The notes: generated from the letters alone by a model not told the origin. A DNA stretch of 64,000 nucleotides from Thermosphaera aggregans DSM 11486 (GCF_000092185.1 NC_014160.1:1240001-1304000); one strand, 5' to 3'. Counted from the stretch's first letter, positions 43,698 through 52,765 are shown. Numbers and translations are program-made.

Positions 43698-44743
43698 GGG
43701 TAGTCGCCCTCGTCGAGCCTAAGCCTCTGCTTCACCACAGCCTTCTCGGGCTCAACGCTCACGCCGTACAAGTACATTAAGAGCCCTGTGTACGATATCA
43801 TGAGGCCGTTATCCCCCGCGACCTCTGGGGGTGTCCCATAATAAGGTATTCCATGGGCTTCCGCCAGCATCTCAAGCTTCCACTTCAAAACAGTGTTGGA
43901 TGCAACCCCTCCCACCAGGAGCAGGGACTTCTTCCCGGTTAGCAGGAGGCTTCTCTCAGCAACCTCTACAAGCATGTTGAAAGCAGTCTCCCTCAAGCTG
44001 TTGCATACAGCACCCAGCCCCTCCCTTCCAACCTCCCTGGCTTTCTGAAGAGCAGCTGTCAACAAGCCGGAGAAGCTTAAATCACCCCCCTTAACAGTGT
44101 AGGGGAGAGGAATGAACTCCCTGCTCCGCTCCGCGCAGATGTCGACAGCGTGCTTCCCGTCGACAACGTAGGGCGGGGCTATGCCGACCTCTCTCGCGAA
44201 AGTATCCAGCAGGTTTCCGAGCGGGATGTCGAGAGTCTCTCCTAAAACCCTGTAGCCACCGTCCCTCGCCGCGACGATCATGGTGTTCCCTCCCGACACG
44301 TATATTACCAAGGGGTCTTCAAGCCCGCTGAAAAGCCTGCCAACCTCTATGTGCGCCACGGCATGGTTCACGGGGACCAGCGGCTTACCATAGTATGATG
44401 CTATGAATCTTGCAACGCTTGCTGAAACCCTCAGGCATGGCCCCAGACCCGGCCCCATTGAATAGCTTACCAATGAGACATCGCCGAGGCCGACCCCAGC
44501 CTCTCTCAAAGCCTGCTTGAGAAGCGGGTAAGCCTTCTCCATATGGTGTAGTGCGGCCTCCCTCGGGTGGAGGCCTCCTTTCAAAGGCTTGTACTGGCTG
44601 TTAACGTTGGCTAGCACCTCTACAAAGCCTTGTCTCAGCCTCACGACACCTACTCCGAAAGTATGGCTCGTGGACTCGAAGCCCAGGGATATAAGCTCCC
44701 TGTCCAAGGGTATGTTGTAAGGAACCTTGTAGGTGAGGGGCAA
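43682..44743 (-). CDS. kae1: KEOPS tRNA threonylcarbamoyltransferase Kae1
   Basis: Catalytic subunit transferring threonylcarbamoyl to A37 of tRNA, 353 residues, ASKHA fold. LGFESTSHTFGVGVV is the nucleotide-phosphate segment, HHMEKAYPLL and VNHAVAHIEVG hold metal-binding histidines, and YVSGGNTMIV and LLVGGVASNTVLK are the other core loops. Forms the complex with Bud32 (next gene), Pcc1 and the Pcc1-like protein; Cgi121 is not in the window. Confidence 0.96.
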   Translation of the reverse strand: MPLTYKVPYNIPLDRELISLGFESTSHTFGVGVVRLRQGFVEVLANVNSQYKPLKGGLHPREAALHHMEKAYPLLKQALREAGVGLGDVSLVSYSMGPGLGPCLRVSASVARFIASYYGKPLVPVNHAVAHIEVGRLFSGLEDPLVIYVSGGNTMIVAARDGGYRVLGETLDIPLGNLLDTFAREVGIAPPYVVDGKHAVDICAERSREFIPLPYTVKGGDLSFSGLLTAALQKAREVGREGLGAVCNSLRETAFNMLVEVAERSLLLTGKKSLLLVGGVASNTVLKWKLEMLAEAHGIPYYGTPPEVAGDNGLMISYTGLLMYLYGVSVEPEKAVVKQRLRLDEGDYPWLRG

Positions 44744-44784
44744 ACCCGGACCCAGCCTTTCAGCCTGGGTTTAAAAAGCCTGGT

Positions 44785-44946
44785 CTACTTCGCGTACTCG
44801 ACGTATCCGCATCTCCCGCAGTGCCATCTAGGGACTGGTTGCTCGTGGAAAGCCATGAAGGAGCCGCACTTAGGGCACGTCTTATTCTTCCTCACCAGCT
44901 TCCCCGTCTTATAATCCACCTCGTATAGTTTGTGAACATAGGGCAT
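44785..44946 (-). CDS. rps27ae: 30S ribosomal protein S27Ae
   Basis: eS31 zinc protein of 53 residues. The sequence opens MPYVHKLYEVDYKTGKLVRK, and the zinc finger is CPKCG then CGRCG 18 residues on. The stop (TAG at 44785-44787) and ATG 44946 are clear, 6 bp from S24e. Located upstream of kae1, as in many archaea. Confidence 0.95.
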   Translation of the reverse strand: MPYVHKLYEVDYKTGKLVRKNKTCPKCGSFMAFHEQPVPRWHCGRCGYVEYAK

Positions 44947-44952
44947 TCAACA

Positions 44953-45285
44953 TCACCCTTGTTGCTGAACCTTCTGTAATGATTCATCATTCCTCTTAAT
45001 AATGTACTCGGGCTCGAAAAGCTTAACGCTGGATGCGTCGTCGTAGACGTGGGCTTCAACCCTGCTTACCTGAACCCCGTACTCTGTTTCCAAGCTCCTT
45101 ATAATGACCTGTTCAACGGGCTTTCCGTAGTGTTTCGACAACGCTATTCTGAGCAGGCCCCTGCTCGGGGTTCCCTCGCCAGGGTGCCCAAGCCTTATGA
45201 CAAGCTCGAGTCTCTTAATCAGCGGGTTATACCGCTCCTCCAATACCTCTCCGAGATACTTGTCAAGCTGGATTGTCTTAGCCAC
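44953..45285 (-). CDS. rps24e: 30S ribosomal protein S24e
   Basis: eS24, 110 residues. Opens with a longer N-terminus (MAKTIQLDKYLGEVLEERYN) before NPLIKRLELVIRLGHPGEGT, typical of the family, and ends with SVKLFEPEYIIKRN. It is in the conserved run Spt4, dephospho-CoA kinase, S24e, S27Ae, Kae1. Confidence 0.95.
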   Translation of the reverse strand: MAKTIQLDKYLGEVLEERYNPLIKRLELVIRLGHPGEGTPSRGLLRIALSKHYGKPVEQVIIRSLETEYGVQVSRVEAHVYDDASSVKLFEPEYIIKRNDESLQKVQQQG

Positions 45286-45300
45286 GCTGTAACCACCTTA

Positions 45301-45786
45301 CTATATGAAACCATTAACTGGTTTAAATGTTTTAAGAAGCTTTAAAATCCTAATGCCACGGGCATCGAGCTCCACGACCCCGACGTTGGGTTGCCCGTAG
45401 ATTATACTGGAAACCCCTGTGGATGGAAGAGCCAGCGGGAATACCAGCAGGTCCTCCTCCCCAATCACTTCGACAACGTGCTCACCTTTCAGGAAGCCTA
45501 TTGTGAAGGAGTTGAGGCTCACGCACCCTGGAGGGTTCACGACCCTGAAAACCCGGCTCCCCGCGGGCCCTTTCCCAGTTGGTATGTTTCTCTTGGTTTT
45601 ATAGTCGACGACCCGTATCCTCGCGTAATGGTTTCTTGATACGACATCGCCCACGGCGGCGTCGCAGGACAGGCCTGTTATAGCTTGCTTGTCGGACACG
45701 TAGAGCTTGCCCTGGGGGAGGCTGAGAGCTTTCCTAAGGTGGTCCGGGGGTTTTAAGCAAGGAATGCTCCTCCCGGCACTAGCCAA
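45301..45786 (-). CDS. GTP-dependent dephospho-CoA kinase (DUF359)
   Basis: Final step of CoA synthesis in archaea, using GTP instead of ATP, 161 residues. Family marks are LRKALSLPQGKLY, AVGDVVSRNHYARIRVVDYK, and KGPAGSRVFRVVNPPGCVS. It overlaps Spt4 by 8 bp. The function was assigned experimentally in a euryarchaeal homolog; the crenarchaeal protein is inferred. Confidence 0.88.
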   Translation of the reverse strand: MASAGRSIPCLKPPDHLRKALSLPQGKLYVSDKQAITGLSCDAAVGDVVSRNHYARIRVVDYKTKRNIPTGKGPAGSRVFRVVNPPGCVSLNSFTIGFLKGEHVVEVIGEEDLLVFPLALPSTGVSSIIYGQPNVGVVELDARGIRILKLLKTFKPVNGFI

Positions 45787-45994
45787 TCTTAACCACGTAC
45801 CTTCCCTTATCCTTTAGCTCAAGCTTTTTAGCGATATCGCTTCTCTCAGGGTTTAAAACAATTATGACACCATTCCACTCGTCGGTGAAGCTTCTCGACC
45901 CGCATTTAGGGCATACCTCTACCTCTCTCTCAACCAGTGCTTTACAGTTCCTGCAGGCTTTGAAAGGCCTACCCCTCTTGCTCAACCCTACCAC
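45779..45994 (-). CDS. spt4: transcription elongation factor Spt4 (RpoE2)
   Basis: A 71-residue zinc protein that pairs with Spt5 on RNA polymerase. The finger is CRNCK and CPKCG; the rest (SFTDEWNGVIIVLNPERSDI) is the Spt5-binding sheet. It overlaps RpoE1 by 26 bp. Confidence 0.94.
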   Translation of the reverse strand: MVGLSKRGRPFKACRNCKALVEREVEVCPKCGSRSFTDEWNGVIIVLNPERSDIAKKLELKDKGRYVVKIG

Positions 45995-46547
45995 CCTGGC
46001 CTACCTTGCCCATCCCCGGCTGCCTCATAGTCATGTGAACCCTCAAGCCCTTGCCGGGCATTGGCGAAATGTTGAATATTCTCGCTCTCACAACATCTCC
46101 CTTGTCAACATACTTCTTAGACTCCTCGAGGAATAGGGCGCCCCTCCCGGGGTCGTAGGTTACCTTCTCATCGGCAACCTGGTTGATGTATATAAAGCCG
46201 TCGAGCACTCCCAGGTCTACGTAGAGCCCGTTCTTAGTGACAGTTACAACGTCTCCCTCGACAACCTCCTTGAGGAAGGGGTGGAAGACGAGTGCTTCAA
46301 ACTCAACGTTATGGTACGTGGCCCCGTCGCCCGGTATGATCTTCCCAGAGGGCTCTATGCTGAGGCCGAGAATTGTGACAATGATTGATGGCTCCTTCTT
46401 CTCCTCACTGGTGAACGGGTTTTTCAAAATGACTACCGACCCCTCGTACTGCTCCCTAAGCTCCTCGAGCGCAACCTCTTCGAGCGGTCTCCCGAACTTC
46501 GAGGGAGGTATTCTGACAACGTCTCTAACCTTTATTACGTTGTACAA
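45969..46547 (-). CDS. rpoE: RNA polymerase subunit Rpo7 (RpoE1)
   Basis: Stalk subunit, eukaryotic Rpb7 homolog, 192 residues. The N-terminal tip (MYNVIKVRDVVRIPPSKFGR) and a C-terminal S1 domain (EVVEGDVVTVTKNGLYVDLG, then DGFIYINQV) are clear. A C-terminal Gly-rich tail follows. It acts with Rpo4 in initiation and RNA binding. Confidence 0.95.
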   Translation of the reverse strand: MYNVIKVRDVVRIPPSKFGRPLEEVALEELREQYEGSVVILKNPFTSEEKKEPSIIVTILGLSIEPSGKIIPGDGATYHNVEFEALVFHPFLKEVVEGDVVTVTKNGLYVDLGVLDGFIYINQVADEKVTYDPGRGALFLEESKKYVDKGDVVRARIFNISPMPGKGLRVHMTMRQPGMGKVGQGGRVEQEG

Positions 46548-46641
46548 TCACGCAACACCTTGTCATTAATGTTTTAATAAGCACTTTATAGTATAAATCA
46601 ATAATCCTTTTATAAATAACTTGAGCATTGAAAGAGATTCC

Positions 46642-47052
46642 TCAATACTCCAGCAGGCCCTCGACAACTATTCTGTGCGACTCCTCCCTCAAGTATATCT
46701 CCGACAAGCCCTTCTCCCTCGCCCTCCTCCTCAACTCCCTATCGTTGGAGGCTACTGCGGCATTGTTCAGAACCGCGTACTCTATGATTGCGTCGTCAGC
46801 GTTTTTCAAATCCCCGCGGAACTCAACTATCCTACACTTCTCCCTTGCGATTTTAACTGCGAGTTCGCACTTCTTCCTCATCAACCCTCCCTCCCTCTCC
46901 CCTATAGCCTCCAGCTCCCTGAGGGAGTGTGTTAGGACAACGCACTCGGGCTTGAACGCGGTCTGCTCCTCAATCATCTCGAGGAGGGGGAAGCCCTCGG
47001 CCATTAAGAGGAGCATGTTAGTGTCTAAAACAACCTGTGACGGCTTCCTCAG
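46642..47052 (-). CDS. PIN domain protein (COG1412, Fcf1-like), non-ATG start
   Basis: A PIN-fold nuclease-like protein of 136 residues. The family start is VVLDTNMLLLMAEG, whose first Asp is a metal ligand; DADDAIIEYA-like and ASNDRELRRRAREKG (NDxxL) supply the others. The first in-frame ATG at 47016 lies after that Asp, so the true start must be upstream. In this frame no ATG, GTG or TTG occurs before a TAA; CTG at 47050-47052 is the best choice and overlaps the aIF2-gamma stop as CTGA. The archaeal relatives near aIF2-gamma are probably rRNA-processing, not toxins. Confidence 0.82.
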   Translation of the reverse strand: MRKPSQVVLDTNMLLLMAEGFPLLEMIEEQTAFKPECVVLTHSLRELEAIGEREGGLMRKKCELAVKIAREKCRIVEFRGDLKNADDAIIEYAVLNNAAVASNDRELRRRAREKGLSEIYLREESHRIVVEGLLEY

Positions 47053-48299
47053 CTGATTGATTTAACAACACCCCAGCCTGCGAGCCTCCACCTTCCGAGA
47101 ACCCTCCTGCTTAACGCAACCCTCCCTCCCTCCCAGACGGCGACAGGGTCTTTAAGCTCGACAGTCATCGTGGACTTGCCAAGGCCTGTTACAACGCCGA
47201 TCCTCGTGGCAGTTCCTATGGTGAGGACGATGTTTTCCTTAACCTGTATTGGGGGAAGCTTGGTCATCTCCTTACCCCCCACAACCCTTTCCAGCACGCT
47301 GTACTCTATCTCTAGGACTCTGGCAACAGGCGGCTGGTGATCAGGATGTGACACAATGTTTCCAACCATTGAGTCAGCCTTTGTCAGAGACGGGTCGAGC
47401 GGCGTTCTAATAGCCGCCAGCCCTCCAGGCCTCGCCTCCTCAACCTGTAGCTCGCCGAACCTTATCTCCTCAATCCTTGTCGTAATGGGCTCGTACTTGT
47501 AAGCCGTCTTGGAACCCCCTACAGGGGTTTTCACGCCTGGGAGGATGGCCACCTCATCCCCGACCTTCAACACGCCCTGGATTAGCGAGCCCCCTATCAC
47601 GCCCCCGACAAGGTCCTGGAATGATGTCCCAGGCCTGTTGACGTCGAAGCTTCTGACAATGAACATTAACGGTGGCTTGCTCAGGTCTCTGTGAGGAGTC
47701 GGTATCCTCTCCTGGAAGCTCTGGAGCAGGACATCAATATTCGTCTTGTGGAGGGCGCTTACAGGTATTATCGGCGCGTCCTCCGCAACGGTTCCTCTCA
47801 CAAGATTCTTTATCTCCCTGTAGTTTTCAAAAGCCCTCTCCCTCGTCACAACGTCTATCTTGTTCTGAACTATAACGATGTTCCTTATCCCTATAGCGTT
47901 CAACGCGGCCAAGTGTTCAACGGTCTGGGGTTGCGGGCATGGCTCGTTCGCAGCAACCACCAGTATAGCGCCATCCATGAGCATTGCACCGCTCAGCATG
48001 GTTGCCATCAAAGCCTCGTGGCCGGGGGCGTCGACATAGCTTACCCTTCTGAGAAGCCTTGACTCGGAGCCTGTTGGGCAAACCTCATCAGTGGTGTATG
48101 CCTCAGGGGGCTTCATGTCCTCGCAGAAGGCTATGTTACCGTCAGCGTAGCCTAGCTTGATGGTCATGCCTCTTTTAAGCTCCTCGCTATGCCTCGCTGT
48201 CCATATGCCCGTTAAAGCCTGAACAAGCGTTGTCTTGCCGTGGTCCACGTGCCCGACCACGCCAATGTTTACTTCCGGTTGTTGCTTAACCCAGGGCAT
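47049..48299 (-). CDS. eif2g: translation initiation factor aIF2 subunit gamma
   Basis: GTPase subunit that carries initiator tRNA, 416 residues. G1 is [10 protein letters not shown]3 DAPGHEAL, G4 NKID and the beta-barrel domains follow. The zinc-knuckle region between about residues 58 and 80 keeps only two cysteines (FCEDM... and VCPTG). Part of the conserved run S6e, aIF2-gamma, PIN, RpoE1. Confidence 0.97.
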   Translation of the reverse strand: MPWVKQQPEVNIGVVGHVDHGKTTLVQALTGIWTARHSEELKRGMTIKLGYADGNIAFCEDMKPPEAYTTDEVCPTGSESRLLRRVSYVDAPGHEALMATMLSGAMLMDGAILVVAANEPCPQPQTVEHLAALNAIGIRNIVIVQNKIDVVTRERAFENYREIKNLVRGTVAEDAPIIPVSALHKTNIDVLLQSFQERIPTPHRDLSKPPLMFIVRSFDVNRPGTSFQDLVGGVIGGSLIQGVLKVGDEVAILPGVKTPVGGSKTAYKYEPITTRIEEIRFGELQVEEARPGGLAAIRTPLDPSLTKADSMVGNIVSHPDHQPPVARVLEIEYSVLERVVGGKEMTKLPPIQVKENIVLTIGTATRIGVVTGLGKSTMTVELKDPVAVWEGGRVALSRRVLGRWRLAGWGVVKSIS

Positions 48300-48364
48300 G
48301 ATGAATCCCTTGTTGAAACCAATCCCTTAGGAATTATAGGCGAGGTTGCTTTTATACTAAGAAA

Positions 48365-49018
48365 CTACTTTGGGTAAACGATCACAGTGTTTACCTGGAC
48401 TATGTCCGGGGCTATGGTGTTCCCCCTGATCATCCTCCTCCTTCTCTCACCGTTTTTCTCAGGGTGGAAGCCCGGGGGGCCTGATAGAAGAGCCCTCTTC
48501 TTGACGGGCCCCTGTATGTCAGGCCTCATCGGGAACCCGCTGATATCGCTCCCGCCCGTTATCTTGAGCTTAACGTTTCTCAAACCAATAATGGAGCCGT
48601 CGACCTCGTCCCCTATCTTCAACCCTACCAGCGATGTCGCTCTTTCATCGTTCACTCTTATCTGCCAGGCGCTTGCCCTGAATACCTCACCCTCCAGCTC
48701 CGTGTTACCGGAGAGGTTTATCAGGAACTCCGAGTTAACCAGCACAGTGTTCTCGGGGACGTTGTCAGCAGGCTCAAGCCTCCCGGTGATCTTGATCTTG
48801 TCCCCGGTGTCAGGCCTTCTCATCCTAATTGTTACCACCCCGTGTACAGCGTTAAGCTCCTCGAGAAGCCTCCTCCCCACCCTTATAACGGGGAGTTCAA
48901 ACTTATCCTTCATCTCGTCCGTGAAGGGTACTTCAGCATCCCCTACTACTTTAACCTTAACTACCTTGCGTTTTTTCGGCGCCTCAGGGTCGTTTACAAC
49001 GATTTTGAAATCCGGCAT
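48365..49018 (-). CDS. rps6e: 30S ribosomal protein S6e
   Basis: eS6 of 217 residues. MPDFKIVVNDPEAPKKRKVV opens it, and GGSDISGFPMRPDIQGPVKK with RRMIRGNTIAPDI are family marks. ATG 49018 is preferred to an in-frame upstream start at 49057. Divergent from infB across an 82-bp gap. Confidence 0.95.
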   Translation of the reverse strand: MPDFKIVVNDPEAPKKRKVVKVKVVGDAEVPFTDEMKDKFELPVIRVGRRLLEELNAVHGVVTIRMRRPDTGDKIKITGRLEPADNVPENTVLVNSEFLINLSGNTELEGEVFRASAWQIRVNDERATSLVGLKIGDEVDGSIIGLRNVKLKITGGSDISGFPMRPDIQGPVKKRALLSGPPGFHPEKNGERRRRMIRGNTIAPDIVQVNTVIVYPK

Positions 49019-49073
49019 ACAGCATCCTCCACCAGTTTCCCGGTGGGGCTGTTTCACTAATAAGCTATTAAGA

Positions 49074-49086
49074 GGTTTTTATATAT
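49074..49086 (+). promoter_or_regulatory. TATA box of infB
   Basis: GGTTTTTATATAT, 15-27 bp before ATG 49101. The short distance makes GTG 49113 a reasonable alternative start with a short leader. It may serve the divergent S6e gene too. Confidence 0.45.
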
Positions 49087-49100
49087 TCGCATGATTGTGA

Positions 49101-50921
49101 ATGGTGGTTTCAGTGAGCAGTACCAGCAGGGAGTGGATTAGGCAACCGATAATAGTTGTCATGGGGCATGTCGACCACGGTAAGACAACCCTTCTAGACA
49201 AGATAAGGGGTACGGCGGTGGCTAGGAAGGAGCCCGGCGAGATAACCCAGCATGTTGGGGCAAGCATTGTGCCCGCGAGCGTTTTGAAGAAGATTGCTGA
49301 GCCCCTTAAGAAATACTTCCCCAAGCTCCAGATCGAAATCCCCGGGCTACTCTTCATAGACACCCCTGGCCACGAGCTGTTCGCCAACCTTAGGAAGAGG
49401 GGCGGGAGCGTGGCTGACATGGCCATTCTCGTGGTGGACGTCATGGAGGGTTTCCAGCCCCAGACTGTTGAAGCAATCAACATTCTCAAGGAGAAGAGGG
49501 TTCCATTCGTAGTCGCTGCCAACAAGATTGACAGGATCGAGGGTTGGAGGCCGACACCCGACGCGCCCTTCCTTGAAACCATTAGGAATCAGTCCCAGAG
49601 GGCGCTGAACCTTCTCGAGGAGAAAATCTACAGGATAGCCGGGGAGCTCTACAACCATGGGTTTGAAGCGGAAAGGTTTGACAGGGTGAGAGACTTCCGC
49701 AGGACAGTGGCGATAATACCTATCTCGGCGAAGACCGGGGAGGGCGTCAGCGAGCTCCTCGCACTAATAACCGGCCTCGTCCAACAGTTCATGAAGAAGA
49801 AGCTGGTGACGAGTAGTGAGCCCGCTAAAGGCGTTGTCCTAGAGGTTAAGGAGGAGCCGGGGCTGGGTACAACAATCGACGTCATAATCTACGACGGGGT
49901 TTTAAGGAAGAACGACTTGTTCATCATAGCCGGGAAGTCTAAGCCCGTTGTCACCAGGGTTAGGGCGTTGCTAATGCCAAGGCCTCTGCAGGATATGAGG
50001 ATGCACGAGGGCAGGTTCACCCAGGTTGAAGAGGTTTACGCCGCAACAGGCGTGAAGGTCTCCGCCCCGGATCTCGACGACGCGCTCGCCGGTTCACCAT
50101 TATACGTCATTCCTGATGAGACCAAATTGCAGGATTATTTGAGAATGGTTTCAGAAGAGGTTTCGGAGCTGAGGTTTAAGGTTGAGAGCGATGGCGTGGT
50201 CATTAAGGCGGACACGCTCGGGTCTCTCGAAGCCCTCTTGGAAGCTATGAGGAGGGAGAAAATACCTGTTAGGCTGGCGGATGTCGGTAATGTTTCGAGG
50301 AACGATGTAATAGAGGCTTCGGTTGTTAAGAAATCCAAGCCCGAGTACGGGGTGATCCTGGCCTTCAACGTCAAGCTCCTGCCGGAGGCGGAGGAGCTGG
50401 CGGCCAGGGAGGGCGTTAAGGTGTTTCAAAGCAACATAATCTACCACATCATAGAGGAGTACGGTAAATGGGTTAAAGAGTTGAAGGAGAAGGAGGTTGA
50501 GAAGGAGGTTTCATCCCTCGTTAGGCCTGCGAAGATCAGGATACTACCCGGCTTCATATTCAGGCGTAGCGACCCAGCAATTGTCGGCATAGAGGTTCTT
50601 GGAGGAGTGTTGAAACCCGGTTGCAACGTGATGAGGAGTGATGGAATGGAGCTCGGAATGGTCGTGCAGATAAGGGATAGGGATAATGTTCTCAAGGAGG
50701 CTAGGGCCGGCCAGCAAGTAGCGATCAGCATTAAGGGGAGAATCATGGTTGGACGCCATGTTGACGAGGGAGACGTTCTCTACACGAGCATACCCAAGGA
50801 TCACGTCACAATGTGGCTTACAAAGCACAGGGATAAGCTGAGCACTGATGAATACTTGGTTTTAAGAGAGATCATAGAGATTAAGAAGAAGCAGGACCCC
50901 TTCTACGGTTTCACCGGCTAG
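49101..50921 (+). CDS. infB: translation initiation factor aIF5B (IF-2)
   Basis: Subunit-joining GTPase of 606 residues. G1 is [16 protein letters not shown]3 DTPGHELF and G4 NKID; domain III (DTLGSLEALLEAMRREKIP) and the C-terminal initiator-tRNA-binding barrel follow. No intein is seen at the G1 or switch regions, which are common sites. Two starts are possible, ATG 49101 and GTG 49113. Confidence 0.96.
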   Translation: MVVSVSSTSREWIRQPIIVVMGHVDHGKTTLLDKIRGTAVARKEPGEITQHVGASIVPASVLKKIAEPLKKYFPKLQIEIPGLLFIDTPGHELFANLRKRGGSVADMAILVVDVMEGFQPQTVEAINILKEKRVPFVVAANKIDRIEGWRPTPDAPFLETIRNQSQRALNLLEEKIYRIAGELYNHGFEAERFDRVRDFRRTVAIIPISAKTGEGVSELLALITGLVQQFMKKKLVTSSEPAKGVVLEVKEEPGLGTTIDVIIYDGVLRKNDLFIIAGKSKPVVTRVRALLMPRPLQDMRMHEGRFTQVEEVYAATGVKVSAPDLDDALAGSPLYVIPDETKLQDYLRMVSEEVSELRFKVESDGVVIKADTLGSLEALLEAMRREKIPVRLADVGNVSRNDVIEASVVKKSKPEYGVILAFNVKLLPEAEELAAREGVKVFQSNIIYHIIEEYGKWVKELKEKEVEKEVSSLVRPAKIRILPGFIFRRSDPAIVGIEVLGGVLKPGCNVMRSDGMELGMVVQIRDRDNVLKEARAGQQVAISIKGRIMVGRHVDEGDVLYTSIPKDHVTMWLTKHRDKLSTDEYLVLREIIEIKKKQDPFYGFTG

Positions 50922-51008
50922 GTTCTCCGGCAATTTCCTCGTTCGGAAAACAACCCTAAGCTAGGTGTTTATTAACTTTTCAGCGAAATAATTACATGAT
51001 GTGTTGGA

Positions 51009-51449
51009 ATGTCCTATGAGTTGATTAGAAAAGCTTTAGATATCGAGGAGAAGGCCACCACATCATACTTTCACTCAATAGGTGTTCTAAGGCTAAAGGG
51101 GATTGAAGTTAAAGATCTCGAAGAAGTTATTAAGAAGATAGCTGTTGAAACACTGATTCATAAGGAGATAATGAAGGGCATGCTTAAGGCTTACGAGGAA
51201 GCCCTTGAAAAAGAGAGCCAGGTGATGAAGGAGTTGGAAGAGGTAAAGCCCTCTGCTATTGAAAAAGCCTTGATAGTGAAGCTTTTGAAAGAACACTTAA
51301 TTATTGAGAGCGATATGATCGCTACTTACAAGAAGCTTGCAGAGTCGTTGAGATATCCTGTGTTGAAACATCTGGCGGAAGCCTTAGCTGAAAACGAGCG
51401 AATACATCACGAGCTACTTTTGTCCCTGATAAAGAAGTATGAGGAGTAA
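51009..51449 (+). CDS. ferritin-like four-helix protein
   Basis: A 146-residue almost wholly helical protein. Glutamate and histidine residues occur where a di-iron site would need them: EEKATTSYFHSIGVL in helix 1, THIHKEIM-like ETLIHKEIMKGML in helix 2, EHLIIESDMIATY in helix 3 and NERIHHELLLSL in helix 4. This suits a rubrerythrin or ferritin-like fold, but the exact ExxH pairs are only partly canonical. It could act against oxidative stress or in metal storage. Monocistronic. Confidence 0.65.
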   Translation: MSYELIRKALDIEEKATTSYFHSIGVLRLKGIEVKDLEEVIKKIAVETLIHKEIMKGMLKAYEEALEKESQVMKELEEVKPSAIEKALIVKLLKEHLIIESDMIATYKKLAESLRYPVLKHLAEALAENERIHHELLLSLIKKYEE

Positions 51450-51532
51450 TGGTTGACTAGCAGGCATGTTTTTCTAAAACCCTTCCCTGCACTAAACAAG
51501 GCATTCACGCCCATGGCCGGCGGGGTCGAAGG

Positions 51533-52513
51533 CTAAATAATGAAGTATGAAGCAATGAGAGATATTGAAACGGTAAAAGCCAGGTAAACCAGCATAGTGG
51601 TTAACACTTCTTTCCCAGTCTCCGGTAGCTTCTTACCTATTAGCTTTCTAACCGGGTAGGTTACTGCTTCGCCCAGCTTCCCTGGCATTGGAATCATGAA
51701 TGGAGTGTGCTCGGCGTACTTAACATAATCTCCCAGCCTACTCCTCAGCCCAGCCTCCTCGAGCAACGCCGCCCCTATGATGATTAGCGTGGAGAGAAGC
51801 CACGGCAGTCCCGGTGCAGGCGGGGACCAGCCTCTCCCAGGCTCAGCCGTGCTGGCGAGGTATAGGAGTCCGTAACTCCATATTATGAACCCTAGGTACA
51901 TCGGGTGTCTAGAGAGTTTGTAAACACCCTCGGTGCTCAAGGCTTTTCCCCTCAACCTATCGCTGACCCATGTGTAGGTGGCTAGGATGAACAGTGTTAG
52001 CCCGGTGATCATGAGAGCGAAGCATATTGGGATTGAAAAGTCCCCGGTGAACCCTGGGATAACTAGTTCGGCTACCCTGGTTATCGCGGTGTTCGCAATC
52101 CACGCTGGCAGGAATGTTATTAAGCCGAGCCTTGTGAGAACATCGGAATCCGTGAATGGAAGCCAGAGAAGCCTCAGGGCTCCTACGCCGGCTAGGAAGA
52201 ACATTGTGAAGGCGAAGTACCCTATGGTTGGAAGGTAAATCGCTAGCGAGCCGAGGATGGATAGCTTAGTCTTCTTCAACAGGAACCCAGCGGTCGTGAT
52301 CAAGAGGATAACCGCTAGCCCCACATACCCGGCGAGCCTGAACAATGCCTCCAGCTCCTGACACCTCGGGAAATCTGACAGGAGGACGCAGTCCGGGATG
52401 AATCCCAGCATCCACGCGTTAACAATCCTGACAACCTCTATAGACGCGTAGGCAAGGGCCGTGGAGAACGCTACTGCGAATACTAGGGATGCTATGAGTT
52501 CACGCTTAGCCAA
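51533..52513 (-). CDS. membrane protein with ICMT/PEMT-like methyltransferase domain
   Basis: A 326-residue protein with about eight membrane helices. The C-terminal third has GVYKLSRHPMYLGFIIWSYG and EEAGLRSRLGDYVKYAEHTP, the RHPxY and EExxL motifs of isoprenylcysteine carboxyl methyltransferase and phospholipid methyltransferase families. The N-terminal helices have no clear relatives. Substrate unknown, perhaps a lipid. Confidence 0.75.
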   Translation of the reverse strand: MAKRELIASLVFAVAFSTALAYASIEVVRIVNAWMLGFIPDCVLLSDFPRCQELEALFRLAGYVGLAVILLITTAGFLLKKTKLSILGSLAIYLPTIGYFAFTMFFLAGVGALRLLWLPFTDSDVLTRLGLITFLPAWIANTAITRVAELVIPGFTGDFSIPICFALMITGLTLFILATYTWVSDRLRGKALSTEGVYKLSRHPMYLGFIIWSYGLLYLASTAEPGRGWSPPAPGLPWLLSTLIIIGAALLEEAGLRSRLGDYVKYAEHTPFMIPMPGKLGEAVTYPVRKLIGKKLPETGKEVLTTMLVYLAFTVSISLIASYFII

Positions 52514-52579
52514 GCAGACACCGGAAATGATATGAAAGGACTAATTAATATGCTTTACCGTGGGCTAGGGCCTTAAAAC

Positions 52580-52765
52580 CTACCTCGTCTTAGACCCATA
52601 CTTCAAGGTCCACTTGAGCTTTCTCGGATCCCTCTTCATGTTGTAGTTTTTAAAACACTTCCTGCTACAGAACCACATTATTGTCCCATTGTTTAAAACA
52701 TACATTAACCCTGTCCCCGGCTCAAGATCGCTCCCGCAAAACATGCATTTAGCAAGCCTCGCCAT
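52580..52765 (-). CDS. rpl24e: 50S ribosomal protein L24e
   Basis: eL24, 61 residues, with zinc ligands CMFCG and CSRKC and the FKNYNMKRDPRKLKWT end typical of the family. The ATG at 52765 is chosen; an upstream in-frame ATG at 52774 would add three residues. Normally next to S28e in one operon, which here lies on the other strand. Confidence 0.95.
   Translation of the reverse strand: MARLAKCMFCGSDLEPGTGLMYVLNNGTIMWFCSRKCFKNYNMKRDPRKLKWTLKYGSKTR

Noticed and set aside
46642-47052. PIN protein as a VapC-type toxin
   Set aside because: No antitoxin partner is next to it; it lies in the conserved aIF2-gamma/RpoE1 run, where Fcf1-like PIN proteins are normal.
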